From contig NZ_CP011036.1 in the NCBI RefSeq assembly GCF_002221505.1, positions 1,178,001 through 1,242,000 of the forward strand: a stretch of 64,000 nucleotides of DNA, written 5' to 3'. The translations under genes were made by a program, and so were the position numbers. The notes under the pieces are model-generated. The model was not told the DNA's origin and did not search any database. It saw only the letters and a list, made by a program, of their open reading frames with translations. How positions within the stretch are numbered: position 1 is the first letter of the stretch; each line of letters begins with the position of its first letter. Positions 30,249 through 40,078 of this stretch are shown here, piece by piece. The stretch comes from Pseudoalteromonas nigrifaciens. Lineage in GTDB: Bacteria; Pseudomonadota; Gammaproteobacteria; Enterobacterales; Alteromonadaceae.

Positions 30249-31319
30249 TTGAAGGTTAGAGAAGGTTTTTATGTAAAGCCGGGAAACACCTTATTAAGCA
30301 TTGGCCAGCTAGATCAAGTTTGGGTTGAAGCAGAAGTGTTTGAACGTGACGCAGCTTTAATTAAAAAAGGACTTCCTGTATCAATGACACTGGATTATTT
30401 ACCCGGTGAGGACTGGGCTGGTGTCGTTGATTATGTTTATCCAACATTGAACAGTAAAACACGCACACTCCGAGTGAGATTGAAATTTGATAACACAGAC
30501 TATCAATTAAAACCAAATATGTTTGCACAAGTCTCTATTCACGCTAATCAAGCTGATAGCACCATCCTCGTGCCTAAAGAAGCCGTTATTAGAACAGGTA
30601 AACAGGACAGAGTAGTACTTGCGTTAGGTGATGGGCAATTTAAATCTATTGAAGTGACTATTGGCCGGGTTGATATCGACAGCATCGAAATATTAGACGG
30701 CTTAAATGAAGATGACGTTGTGGTGACATCTGCCCAATTCTTGATTGATTCTGAATCAAGTAAAAGCTCTGACTTTAAACGAATGACTCATGATGAAGTG
30801 CCTAACTCTGTTTGGATGCAAGGGGATGTTAATAGTGTTATGGCAGGGCACCGCATGGTTAATATTTCACATGGCCCTGCTGAAGCTTGGGATTGGCCTG
30901 AAATGGTTATGGATTTTACTGTGGCTGAAAAAGTCGATATTGACTCATTAAAGTCAGGTCAATCTTTGCACTTTGAAGTGAGCAAAACCGAAGACGGTGG
31001 ATATGAAATTACTGGAATTCATATCATGAGTGAGCCTGAAGTATCATCAGCAACAGTATCTGGTTTGATCAATGCGATTGATATTGATACACGGATTCTA
31101 AATATTAGCAGAGGCCCAATAGAGAAATGGGATAGACCTGCTGCGACGATGGATTTTATCGTCGCGGACAATATAGAAATGGTTGATTTCAATGTCGGTG
31201 ATAATGTCACTTTCACTTTTGAGGTTAGAGATGACTTAGTTATCACTGACATTTCTCTTGAATCAGATGAACAACACGGCAAGGAAAATAAAGCTGCTGT
31301 TGATCATTCTAATCATTAA
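30249..31319 (+). pseudogene. cusB: CusB-type copper efflux adaptor, N-terminally truncated, with two CusF-like domains
   Basis: About 356 codons of the periplasmic adaptor that links CusA to the outer membrane channel. The remaining part begins in the lipoyl/barrel region (VREGFYVKPGN, LDQVWVEAEVFE) and covers the beta-barrel and membrane-proximal domains. The signal peptide, helical hairpin and first lipoyl half are missing. Two CusF-like copper domains are fused at the C-terminus: the first keeps His, Trp and both Met (ISHGP, WDWPEMVMDF), while the second has lost three of the four (ISRGP, WDRPAATMDF). The only start is an internal TTG, so an efflux-competent protein is unlikely. Confidence 0.85.
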
Positions 31320-31333
31320 GTGGGAGAAAAATA

Positions 31334-34300
31334 ATGATTGAATCAATTATTAGATGGTCTATCGGCAATCGTTTCTTTGTTTTGTTGATTACCTTAATTA
31401 TCGCGTTTGGTGGTTTGTATTCATTACAAAAAACACCAGTAGATGCACTCCCCGATCTTTCTGATGTGCAGGTGATAATTAAGACGAGCTATCCGGGACA
31501 GGCACCACAAGTAGTGCAAGATCAAGTGACGTTTCCCCTTACTACAGCCATGTTGTCAGTACCGGGAGCGCAAACTGTTCGTGGTTACTCATTTTTTGGT
31601 GATTCCTACGTCTATATCATTTTTGATGATGATACTGATTTGTATTGGGCTAGAAGCAGAGTACTTGAATACTTAAGCCAAGTAGCATCAAGCCTGCCTG
31701 ATTCGGCAAAACCACAATTAGGACCTGATGCGACAGGAGTGGGTTGGGTATACATCTACGCTTTAACAGATAAGTCAGGAAACCATGATCTAAGCCAATT
31801 AAGAAGTATTCAAGACTGGTTTTTAAAGTATGAACTACAAACTGTTCCGGGCGTGTCTGAGGTTTCCGCCGTTGGCGGTATGGTTAAGCAATATCAGGTG
31901 CAAGTAGATCCTGACAAATTGAGAGCTTACGATATTCCTCTAAGTTTAATACAAATAGCCTTACAAAAAGGGAACAAAGAAACTGGCGCATCCGTTGTGG
32001 AAATGGCTGAAGCTGAATATATGGTTACCGCAACGGGGTATATTCAATCAGTTAGTGATATAGAGAAAATTCCACTTGGTATTAACGAACAAGGCACGCC
32101 GTTGCGTATTGGAGATGTTGCCAACGTTAACCTTGGTCCTCAAATGCGCCGTGGTATCGCAGAACTTAATGGCGAAGGCGAAGTTGTTGGTGGTGTTGTC
32201 GTTATGCGCTTTGGTGAAAATGCTCAACAAACCATAAATGGGGTAAAAGAAAAGCTTGAGTCGCTCAAATCTTCTTTACCAGAGGGGGTGGAGGTTGTCC
32301 CTGTCTATGACAGATCGAAGTTAATAGATCGTGCTGTTGATAACCTTTGGAGCAAGTTGCTAGAGGAGCTTGCAGTCGTGGCTATTGTCTGTGTGGCTTT
32401 CCTATTTCATCTTCGCTCATCTATTGTGGCAGTTATTACTCTGCCATTAGGTATCTTGGTGTCGTTCATTATCATGTATATGCAAGGCATCAATGCCAAC
32501 ATTATGTCTTTAGGCGGTATCGCTATTGCGATTGGTGCGATGACTGATGGTGCAATAGTGATGATTGAAAATATGCACAAGCATATGGAGAAAACACCAC
32601 TAACAGATGAAAATCGCTGGCAAATTGTTGCTAAGGCTGCGAGTGAAGTAGGCCCTGCACTATTTTTTAGCTTACTGATCATTACAGTCTCATTCTTACC
32701 TGTATTTATCTTGGAAGCGCAAGAAGGAAGAATGTTCTCTCCGCTCGCCTATACAAAAACCTATGCAATGGCGGCATCAGCAGGTTTGGCGATCACATTG
32801 GTGCCTGTTTTGATGGGCTACTTTATTCGAGGCAAAGTTGTTTCTGAAAAGAAAAACCCGTTAAACCGATTATTGATTGCTATCTACATGCCTGTTTTAA
32901 AGCAAGTCATGAAGTTTCCAAAATCGACAATAGTAGCAGCAATATTAGTGACTATCGTTGGCTTTTGGCCTGTCGATAAAATTGGTAGTGAATTCATTCC
33001 GCCATTGGATGAAGGCGATCTCATGTATATGCCTACTACCTATCCCGGTATTTCAATTGGTAAAGCAAGGGAGTTATTGCAGCAAACAGACAAGCTTATT
33101 CGCACTGTGCCAGAAGTTGAAACTGTATTTGGTAAAGTAGGAAGAGCTGAAACTGCAACCGATCCTGCACCTTTAACCATGATTGAAACCTTTATTCAAT
33201 TGAAGCCACAAGAGCAGTGGCGAGAGGGTGTGACTACTGAATCGTTAAAAGCTGAGTTTGATAAATTGGTTAAGTTTCCGGGCTTAACGAATGCTTGGGT
33301 TATGCCAATCAAGACCCGAATCGACATGTTAGCAACAGGCATAAAAACGCCTGTGGGTATTAAAGTCGCCGGACCAGAGCTTGATGTGATTCAGGAAATC
33401 GGCCAACAAATAGAGCAAATTTTACCCGAAGTTACAGGCACAGCATCAGTTTACTCAGAGCGAGTTGCAGGTGGACGATATATCAAGGTTGATATTTCAC
33501 GCGATAAGGCAAGTCGCTTTGGGTTAAACATCGAAGATGTTCAACAAGTGGTTTCTACAGCTATTGGTGGTATGAACGTTACCCAAACGGTAGAAGGTCA
33601 AGAGCGTTACCCTGTTAACTTACGCTATCCGCAAGACTATCGAGACTCTCCTGAGCAGCTATCACGATTACCTGTTGTAACACCAAGTGGTCAACGCATT
33701 GCACTAGGTGATGTCGCAGATATTCGAGTTGAGAACGGTCCGCCGGGGATTAAGAGTGAAAATGCTCGTTTAAATGGCTGGACGTTTATCGATATAGACG
33801 GTGTTGACGTAGGTACTTATGTTGAAAGTGCAAAAATACACTTGGCTAATAATCTAAAACTACCAGCAGGTTATTCAATTACTTGGGCTGGGCAATACGA
33901 ATATATGGAAAGAGCGAAAGAAAAGCTCACCTATGTATTGCCTTTAACACTCGCCATTATTGTTATTCTACTTTACTTAAACTTCAGAGCGTTTAGTGAG
34001 GTGGCTATCATTATCGTTACCTTGCCGATGGCGATGATTGGTGGCTTATGGTTGATGTATCTGGAAGGGTTTAACTTCTCTGTGGCTGTTGGCGTGGGCT
34101 TTATTGCTCTAGCTGGGGTAGCGGTTGAGATTGGTGTGATAATGTTGGTCTATCTCAATCAGGCACTTGCTGAGCTTAAGGAAAAAGCTGAAGAGCGAGC
34201 TGAACCTATCTCTGATGATGCATATCAAGATGCATTATTGCACGGTGCAGGCTTACGAGTTCGTCCAGTAATGATGACAGTTGCAACAATCATTATCGGC

Positions 34301-34498
34301 TTGATGCCCATTTTATATGGTACAGGAACAGGTTCGGAGATTATGAGTCGTATTGCTGCACCTATGGTAGGCGGAATGACAAGTGCTGTGCTACTCACTC
34401 TTATTGTGCTCCCAGTAATTTACTCAATCGTTAAAAAGCCAGAATTAAACGCCTTTAACAAGGAGCTTTCTAAGGCGGAGCTAAAAAGTAATGCTTAG
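31334..34498 (+). CDS. cusA: Copper/silver RND efflux pump, inner-membrane subunit
   Basis: A 1054-residue heavy-metal-efflux RND transporter. Twelve membrane helices and two large periplasmic loops are expected; the N-terminal PVDALPDLSDVQV is a hallmark of CusA/CzcA. All three methionines of the CusA metal-binding triad are present in their contexts: LMYMPTTYPG, PLTMIETF and RIDMLATGIK, spaced as in E. coli M573, M623 and M672, which supports monovalent Cu/Ag rather than Zn/Co/Cd. It exports metal from the periplasm or cytoplasm outward. It starts 14 bases after the cusB stop with GGGAGAAAA as ribosome-binding site. No cusC channel gene is in the window. Confidence 0.95.
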   Translation: MIESIIRWSIGNRFFVLLITLIIAFGGLYSLQKTPVDALPDLSDVQVIIKTSYPGQAPQVVQDQVTFPLTTAMLSVPGAQTVRGYSFFGDSYVYIIFDDDTDLYWARSRVLEYLSQVASSLPDSAKPQLGPDATGVGWVYIYALTDKSGNHDLSQLRSIQDWFLKYELQTVPGVSEVSAVGGMVKQYQVQVDPDKLRAYDIPLSLIQIALQKGNKETGASVVEMAEAEYMVTATGYIQSVSDIEKIPLGINEQGTPLRIGDVANVNLGPQMRRGIAELNGEGEVVGGVVVMRFGENAQQTINGVKEKLESLKSSLPEGVEVVPVYDRSKLIDRAVDNLWSKLLEELAVVAIVCVAFLFHLRSSIVAVITLPLGILVSFIIMYMQGINANIMSLGGIAIAIGAMTDGAIVMIENMHKHMEKTPLTDENRWQIVAKAASEVGPALFFSLLIITVSFLPVFILEAQEGRMFSPLAYTKTYAMAASAGLAITLVPVLMGYFIRGKVVSEKKNPLNRLLIAIYMPVLKQVMKFPKSTIVAAILVTIVGFWPVDKIGSEFIPPLDEGDLMYMPTTYPGISIGKARELLQQTDKLIRTVPEVETVFGKVGRAETATDPAPLTMIETFIQLKPQEQWREGVTTESLKAEFDKLVKFPGLTNAWVMPIKTRIDMLATGIKTPVGIKVAGPELDVIQEIGQQIEQILPEVTGTASVYSERVAGGRYIKVDISRDKASRFGLNIEDVQQVVSTAIGGMNVTQTVEGQERYPVNLRYPQDYRDSPEQLSRLPVVTPSGQRIALGDVADIRVENGPPGIKSENARLNGWTFIDIDGVDVGTYVESAKIHLANNLKLPAGYSITWAGQYEYMERAKEKLTYVLPLTLAIIVILLYLNFRAFSEVAIIIVTLPMAMIGGLWLMYLEGFNFSVAVGVGFIALAGVAVEIGVIMLVYLNQALAELKEKAEERAEPISDDAYQDALLHGAGLRVRPVMMTVATIIIGLMPILYGTGTGSEIMSRIAAPMVGGMTSAVLLTLIVLPVIYSIVKKPELNAFNKELSKAELKSNA

Positions 34499-34551
34499 CG
34501 AAGTTAAGAAACCATAAATAGCAATTTCAATAAACTAAAATAGAGGTAAAT

Positions 34552-34899
34552 ATGAAAAAACTAATTAAATTTTTAACCGTAATCAGTGTCGTTTTTAGTA
34601 GTGCGGTATTTGCGCATGTGCATCTTGAAAAAAGTGTGCCTGCTGATAATGCAATGCTAATGAATCCTCCAGAAGAGTTAACTTTGGTGTTCACCAAAGA
34701 GGTACGTGTTGTAAAAGTTTCATTGGCCAATAAACAAGGCGAAGAATTTAAATTTGGATTCGAGCCTTCTAAAGTCGCTACTAGCAAATTTACATGGAAA
34801 CTACCTAAATTAGCTCCTGCAAACTATACTGTGGATGTAACCTTCTTAGGTAACGATGGTCATAAAATGAAACATAGCTTCGGCTTTATGGTTCACTAA
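34552..34899 (+). CDS. copC: Periplasmic copper-binding protein CopC
   Basis: A 115-residue protein with a cleavable signal (cleavage before HVHLEK), leaving the N-terminal His that forms the Cu(II) site in CopC proteins. The rest is a small beta-barrel with NDGHKMKHSF near the C-terminus supplying the other His. It is next to copD, its usual partner, and within the cus/cop operon. It lacks the Met-rich loop of long CopC forms, so it probably binds only Cu(II). Confidence 0.9.
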   Translation: MKKLIKFLTVISVVFSSAVFAHVHLEKSVPADNAMLMNPPEELTLVFTKEVRVVKVSLANKQGEEFKFGFEPSKVATSKFTWKLPKLAPANYTVDVTFLGNDGHKMKHSFGFMVH

Positions 34900-34918
34900 A
34901 ATAGGCGGTGTGATTGAT

Positions 34919-35806
34919 ATGGAAATGTATATCTGGAATACAGTCATTGTACTGTCAAAAATTGTATTTTACGTCGGCTTTGCCTGTATTGCTGGTTATA
35001 CATTTTTCAGGCAAATATTTGAGAATAATGAATCTCATACTAATATTGTAATAGCGAATTTAACGTGGACAAGAACTTATATAGTTATGGCTTTGATCGC
35101 TAATATTACTTGGTTCTTTGCCAGTACTGGTGCAATGGCAGAAGAGGGAATTCAGGGGGTGATAGACGCTGATATATTGGCTATTATGTGGGACTCCTCT
35201 GTCGGCACTGGAGCTTTGCTTCGAGCGCTTGGGCTAGTTACCGCAATAATCGCTTTAGCTTTAAGGTTCAAACTCGCTGTGAACTCGTACTTAAAACAAA
35301 GCGCTTTAATGTTGAGTTTATTAATCCTTGCATACTCATTCACGTTACTGGGTCATATTTCTGAGTTAGGCACAATTGAAAAAGGCTTGCTTATTTTGCA
35401 TGTGCTCGTTATGGCATGGTGGTTTGGGGCGTTATTGCCACTAAAACAGGCTTGCCATCAGCTAAGTTATGCAGAACTTCATTTGCTGATGGAAAGCTTT
35501 GGCAAACAAGCAAGTTTTACAGTGAGCCTATTGTTGGTAGCAGGCCTCTGGCTCGTGATTCAATTGGTCGGAAGTCTTGATGCACTAATAAGCTCAAGTT
35601 ACGGACAAACACTGTTGTTTAAATTGGCCCTTGTAGTGTCTATTTTGGCACTTGCTGCTAAACATAAACTAATACTCGTTCCACAACTTAAAAATAGTCA
35701 AGGCAGAGAGGCTTTATCTAAATCTATCTCGATAGAAATGCTAGTAGCTTTTGCCATTTTATCTGTAACGGCTGGGCTTACTAGTGTTGTTGGCCCTGCA
35801 AATTAA
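34919..35806 (+). CDS. copD: Copper resistance membrane protein CopD
   Basis: A 295-residue protein with about eight membrane helices, of the CopD/PcoD family that works with CopC to move copper across the inner membrane. LGHISELG contains a His typical of helix 4-5 in this family. I chose the ATG at 34919 because AGGCGG lies 10 bases before it; an earlier GTG overlaps that site. The gene follows copC by 19 bases. Confidence 0.88.
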   Translation: MEMYIWNTVIVLSKIVFYVGFACIAGYTFFRQIFENNESHTNIVIANLTWTRTYIVMALIANITWFFASTGAMAEEGIQGVIDADILAIMWDSSVGTGALLRALGLVTAIIALALRFKLAVNSYLKQSALMLSLLILAYSFTLLGHISELGTIEKGLLILHVLVMAWWFGALLPLKQACHQLSYAELHLLMESFGKQASFTVSLLLVAGLWLVIQLVGSLDALISSSYGQTLLFKLALVVSILALAAKHKLILVPQLKNSQGREALSKSISIEMLVAFAILSVTAGLTSVVGPAN

Positions 35807-35821
35807 AACCTAAAAGAGAGA

Positions 35822-36292
35822 ATGAAAATGAAAACAATAAATATATTACTCGTTTTATTAATGACGTTTAGTTTCGCAGCAAACGCTCATGGTGATAAGA
35901 ACAAAGACAAAGGTTTGTTTAAAGGTATAGATACCCCTGCCGCAAAAGTTGTTTTGGCATTTCATCAAGCACTTGAAACTGGCAATCAAAAACAGGCTAG
36001 AGCGCAGTTAGCGGATGATGTCACCATTTTCGAGGGAGGCCGCGTTGAAAGGAGCGCTGATGAATATGCTCATCATCATATGTTGTCGGATATGAAGTAT
36101 TTAGCAGCGATGAAGAGCGACACACTTGAACATCAAGTGACGATACTTGGAAATACCGCTATCTCTGCGTCGCGTAGTCAAACTACAGGTACTCATAAAG
36201 GTGTTGAACGCGATTATCAAGGCATGGAAACGATAGTGCTGGAAAAACAAAATGGTGAATGGAAGATTAAGCACATTCATTGGTCACATTAA
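35822..36292 (+). CDS. Secreted NTF2-like (SnoaL/DUF4440-type) protein
   Basis: A 156-residue protein with a signal peptide ending AANA-HGD. The mature part has the NTF2-like fold outline: an alpha-helical start (AAKVVLAFHQALETGNQ), a DDVTIFEGG strand and a final WKIKHIHWSH strand. Several His residues (HHH at about 80, HIHWSH at the end) could bind metal, which would fit its place between copD and copA. Its function is not known; proteins like it are regular members of copper operons in marine bacteria. Confidence 0.75.
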   Translation: MKMKTINILLVLLMTFSFAANAHGDKNKDKGLFKGIDTPAAKVVLAFHQALETGNQKQARAQLADDVTIFEGGRVERSADEYAHHHMLSDMKYLAAMKSDTLEHQVTILGNTAISASRSQTTGTHKGVERDYQGMETIVLEKQNGEWKIKHIHWSH

Positions 36293-36319
36293 TTTATTGG
36301 TTAAATAACGGAGTACAAA

Positions 36320-38158
36320 ATGAGAATTAAAAGTCCATTACATCAAGTTTCTACGCCACGTAGACGCTTTGTACAAGGTGTAATTGCTGGCGGTGTATTA
36401 GCTGCTTTTCCAAGTGTTCTTCATGCAGCTTCATCTTTGATTGCTGGAACTTCAACAGGTACTGCGCCCGAACTAAGTGGAGAAGTAATAGATTTAGTGA
36501 TAGATGAGTCACCCGTAAACTTCACAGGTGTTGTAAGAATGGCTACAACAATCAATGGCTCAATACCAGCTCCTACCTTGCGCCTCAGAGAAGGTGATGA
36601 CGTTACTATCAGGGTAACTAATAAATTATCAGTGCCGAGTTCAATTCATTGGCATGGGATCATTCTTCCGTATCAAATGGATGGTGTACCGGGCATTAGC
36701 TTTAAAGGCATTATGCCTGGCGAAACGTTTGTTTATAAATTTAAGTTACAACAAAGCGGTACTTATTGGTATCACTCACACAGTGGCTTTCAAGAAATGA
36801 CCGGTATGTATGGGGCGTTAATTATTGAGCCTCGTGAGCAAGATGTTATCAGCGCAGATAATGAACATATTATTCAACTCTCTGATTGGACTGATGATGA
36901 TCCTATGGAGTTATTCCGTAAATTAAAAATTCAGGGGGATGTGTTTAACTTTAATCAGCCCACTGTACCTGAGTTTTTTGATGACATAGCAACAAGCGGC
37001 GTTGCTAATGCACTTCAACGACGTGAAATGTGGAACCAGATGCGAATGAGTCCAACCGATTTAGCTGATTTATCGGCTTCGGCAATGACCTATTTAATGA
37101 ATGGTACTGCGCCAATGGCTAATTGGCGTGGGCTGTTTAAAGCGGGTGAAAAAGTACGTTTAAGATTTATTAATGGCTCAAGTAACACCTTTTTTGATGT
37201 ACGTATCCCAGAGTTAAAATTAACTGTGGTACAAGCAGATGGACAAAATGTTGAACCCGTTACCGTAGATGAGTTTCGCTTTGGTCCAGGTGAAACCTAC
37301 GATGTGGTTGTTGAGCCTAAAAATGACGCATACACAATTTTTGCACAAAGCATGGACCGCTCAGGTTATGCCAAAGGGACTTTGTCTGTCGCTGCTAATA
37401 TTGATGCGCCAGTGCCTGCACTTGACCCAGTTGAGTGGTTAGCAATGCGGGATATGATGGGCAATATGGATCACTCTGCTATGCCTGGAATGGATCACAG
37501 CGCTATGGGCCACGCTAGCATGGACAAAACCAGTATGGATCAGGGGGCAATGGATCATAGCACAATGGACCACGGTGCAATGGCAATGGACCATAGTAAG
37601 CATAATATGGGTAAAAACCCACTGGCTGTTCCAAGTCAGAAAGTTCGCCACGCTAAAACAGAATATGGCGCCTCAATTGATATGCGCGTTGATACGCCAC
37701 GCACAAACTTAGACGATCCTGGTATTGGGCTGCGCAATAACGGCCGTCGAGTTTTAACACTTGCAGATTTACGCTCTCTTGATGGCATAGTTGACCACCA
37801 AGCACCCGAAGCCGAAATTGAGCTGCATTTAACCGGCAACATGGAACGCTACAGCTGGTCTTTTGATGGCTTAGAGTTTGGTAAAAGTACCCCTGTGCAT
37901 ATGAAGCATAATCAGCGGGTACGAGTTATTTTACAAAACGATACCATGATGACACACCCTATGCATTTACATGGTATGTGGAGCGACTTGGAGAACGATC
38001 AAGGTGATGTGTTAGTTCGCCGCCACACCATAATGGTACAGCCCGCCCAAAGAATTAGCTTTTTAACTACGCCACATGATGTTGGTCGTTGGGCTTGGCA
38101 TTGTCATTTACTGTTTCATATGGATGCAGGTATGTTTAGAGAGGTGGTTGTATCATGA
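36320..38158 (+). CDS. copA: Multicopper oxidase CopA (periplasmic, Tat-exported)
   Basis: A 612-residue copper resistance oxidase. The N-terminus has a twin-arginine signal (TPRRRFVQGV) for export of the folded enzyme. Four copper-site motifs are present: HWHGI, WYHSHSG, HPMHLHGMW and HCHLLFHMDAGM. A Met/His-rich insert of about 50 residues near 376-430 (MDHSAM and MDHGAM repeats) gives extra Cu(I) sites, as in PcoA and CopA. It oxidises Cu(I) to the less toxic Cu(II). The stop overlaps the copB start by 4 bases. The name is shared with the unrelated P-ATPase at 40810. Confidence 0.95.
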   Translation: MRIKSPLHQVSTPRRRFVQGVIAGGVLAAFPSVLHAASSLIAGTSTGTAPELSGEVIDLVIDESPVNFTGVVRMATTINGSIPAPTLRLREGDDVTIRVTNKLSVPSSIHWHGIILPYQMDGVPGISFKGIMPGETFVYKFKLQQSGTYWYHSHSGFQEMTGMYGALIIEPREQDVISADNEHIIQLSDWTDDDPMELFRKLKIQGDVFNFNQPTVPEFFDDIATSGVANALQRREMWNQMRMSPTDLADLSASAMTYLMNGTAPMANWRGLFKAGEKVRLRFINGSSNTFFDVRIPELKLTVVQADGQNVEPVTVDEFRFGPGETYDVVVEPKNDAYTIFAQSMDRSGYAKGTLSVAANIDAPVPALDPVEWLAMRDMMGNMDHSAMPGMDHSAMGHASMDKTSMDQGAMDHSTMDHGAMAMDHSKHNMGKNPLAVPSQKVRHAKTEYGASIDMRVDTPRTNLDDPGIGLRNNGRRVLTLADLRSLDGIVDHQAPEAEIELHLTGNMERYSWSFDGLEFGKSTPVHMKHNQRVRVILQNDTMMTHPMHLHGMWSDLENDQGDVLVRRHTIMVQPAQRISFLTTPHDVGRWAWHCHLLFHMDAGMFREVVVS

Positions 38159-39030
38159 GAAATTTAACCTTATCAACAGTACTTACTAGTGCACTATTAA
38201 TTAGCGCACCGTTATTGAGCCTGCATGTGTTTGCTCAAACTGAAATGGGTGACATGTCTGGCGATATGGCGGGCGATAAAATGCAGCCGCAAGGCGGCGA
38301 TGCCCCTAAAAATGCTCGCGATCCACACGCTTATGCTAATGGCACAACCTTAACGCAAGGGCCATATGCTTTAGCAGATGGCGAGCGCTTAACCCTTGCG
38401 GATGAGCATAAGTTTTACGCTATTTTAGGTGATCGTCTTGAGTATAACGAACAAGCCGATGCTGCTGTTTTCGATTTACAAGCTTGGTACGGCACCACCT
38501 TTAATCGATTAGTGATAAAAACCGAGGGCGATGTTAGTTATGGCAAGCTTGAAGAAAATCAAACTGATATTTTATGGGGTCATGCAATTTCGGCTTATTG
38601 GGATACGCAAGTCGGTATTCGCTACGATTATTATAAAGAAGGCAAAAACCGTCAATGGTTAGCGTTTGGTATTCAAGGCTTAGCACCTTATTGGTTTGAG
38701 CTTGATATGACAGCGTATGTAGGTGAGAGCGGCAATACAGCATTTACAGCAGAAGCTGAATATGAGCTGCTTTTAACACAAAGGCTCATTATACAGCCTC
38801 GTGCTGAAATAACATTTTATGGTAAAGACGATGAACAAAATGAGCTAGGCAGTGGGCTATCTAGTACTGCTATTGGCGTTAGGGTTCGTTATGAATTTAC
38901 TCGCCAATTTGCACCTTATGTAGGTGTAGAGTGGACTAATAAATTTGGTAGCACAGCAGATTACGCCAAGCTAAACGAGCAGAGCAGCAACGATACTGAG
39001 TTTGTTGCCGGTTTAAGATTTTGGTTTTAA
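38155..39030 (+). CDS. copB: Outer-membrane copper resistance protein CopB
   Basis: A 291-residue protein with a signal peptide ending VFAQ, a short Met-rich mature start (MGDMSGDMAGDKM) and a C-terminal beta-barrel of about 230 residues that ends in Phe, as outer-membrane proteins do. It belongs to the CopB/PcoB family and follows copA with an ATGA overlap, the normal order. It probably binds or exports copper at the outer membrane together with CopA. Confidence 0.92.
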   Translation: MRNLTLSTVLTSALLISAPLLSLHVFAQTEMGDMSGDMAGDKMQPQGGDAPKNARDPHAYANGTTLTQGPYALADGERLTLADEHKFYAILGDRLEYNEQADAAVFDLQAWYGTTFNRLVIKTEGDVSYGKLEENQTDILWGHAISAYWDTQVGIRYDYYKEGKNRQWLAFGIQGLAPYWFELDMTAYVGESGNTAFTAEAEYELLLTQRLIIQPRAEITFYGKDDEQNELGSGLSSTAIGVRVRYEFTRQFAPYVGVEWTNKFGSTADYAKLNEQSSNDTEFVAGLRFWF

Positions 39031-39254
39031 TACGAAGAAATAACTACATTGATTTAATGAGAGCTACCGCAATTATATTGATGGTAGCTTTTCATTTTGT
39101 CTGGGATTTAAACTATTTTGGTTATATTAGAACAGACATACCTAACGGCTTTTTCTGGAAAGAGCTAAGAGCAGTAATAGTAAGCTACTTCTTGTTTTCA
39201 GTCGGTGCCAGTCTGGTGTATACCTATCAAGGTGGAATATCAGCTAAGAAGTAA
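39021..39254 (+). pseudogene. Fragment of a DUF1624/heparan acetyltransferase-type membrane protein
   Basis: About 77 codons with the family's N-terminal pattern: NNYIDLMRATAIILMVAFHFVWDL and a second helix YFLFSVGASLVYTYQGG. Full members have 230 or more residues and several more helices, so this stops early. It overlaps the end of copB by 10 bases and starts only at a TTG. I read it as the remains of a gene cut off when the neighbouring copper module moved. Confidence 0.6.
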
Positions 39255-39655
39255 AGTTGGCGAATGGTTAAGGTTAAAGAGTAAAGGCAAAAAACATCGC
39301 CATTGAAAGACGTACAATAGGCCATTTTATCACTTTTGATGAACGGGAATTGGATGTGCCCGGGATAATAGAACCGATTGTTGCAAAGTACTGCGCTTAA
39401 AGCTGAACAATTGGAAAAATGACCCATTACTCAATACCTAGTTATGAGCGTAGGGTTTTTATTTCTTTTAATGGTGCTCATGCTTGGCTTCAATCTCATG
39501 AGTATAAATTAGACACCCCTTTTATACTTGTGAAGTTTAAGCTGTTTAAAAAAGTAAAAAGTAAAAAGTTTAGGTTTTAGTTCAAAGGTTGATCAAGATC
39601 ATAAAATTATTTTTATAAAGTGGCTAATATTGTAGGTGCTAAAGAAGGAATGATA
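39255..39655. other. Non-coding stretch downstream of copB
   Basis: About 400 bases. One short open piece (about 39286-39400, IERRTIGHFITFDERELDVPG) looks protein-like but has no start and I do not recognise it. The rest should hold the promoter of the next gene. Confidence 0.4.
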
Positions 39656-40078
39656 ATGTTTGGACTTTTCAGGTGGTTTAAAATAGTAATAATAACTGTG
39701 TTGCTTACGCAGCATGGCTTTGCTATTGCTAAACCAATGAATTGTGAAGAGCATCATAATGGCTCATCCGACACGCATATTATACAACCAAGCAAAAATA
39801 TGCATCATCAATCAATGATTGACAATAGTCACTATCACACTGAAAATTCGCAAGATTCTAAAAACCGTCATGGTGATGAAGACTGTGAAAAATGTAAAGC
39901 TGGTGATTGTGTTTGTTGTGAAGGCGGTTTTTGTACAAGCTTTCATTTAAATGCCTATCTTGTGCAAGCGCAAGAGGAAGGTATTTGCAATATTTACTCT
40001 GAGCTACTTCTACAGCGTACACCTCTACCAAAACCTGGTATCCATCTCTTACTTTATCGTCCACCAATTATTGGCTAA
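39656..40078 (+). CDS. Cys/His-rich periplasmic protein, CopL-like
   Basis: About 140 residues: a signal peptide (residues 1-22, ending FAIAK), then a His/Cys-rich region with EEHHN, MHHQSM, NSHYH, and CEKCKAGDCVCCEGGFC, a dense Cys cluster, and the C-terminal end LYRPPIIG. The composition and the RPPI end recall CopL and DUF2946-type copper-linked proteins. A copper-binding role in the periplasm is inferred from composition and neighbours. I chose the ATG at 39656, 6 bases after AAGGA; another ATG is two codons upstream. Confidence 0.6.
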   Translation: MFGLFRWFKIVIITVLLTQHGFAIAKPMNCEEHHNGSSDTHIIQPSKNMHHQSMIDNSHYHTENSQDSKNRHGDEDCEKCKAGDCVCCEGGFCTSFHLNAYLVQAQEEGICNIYSELLLQRTPLPKPGIHLLLYRPPIIG

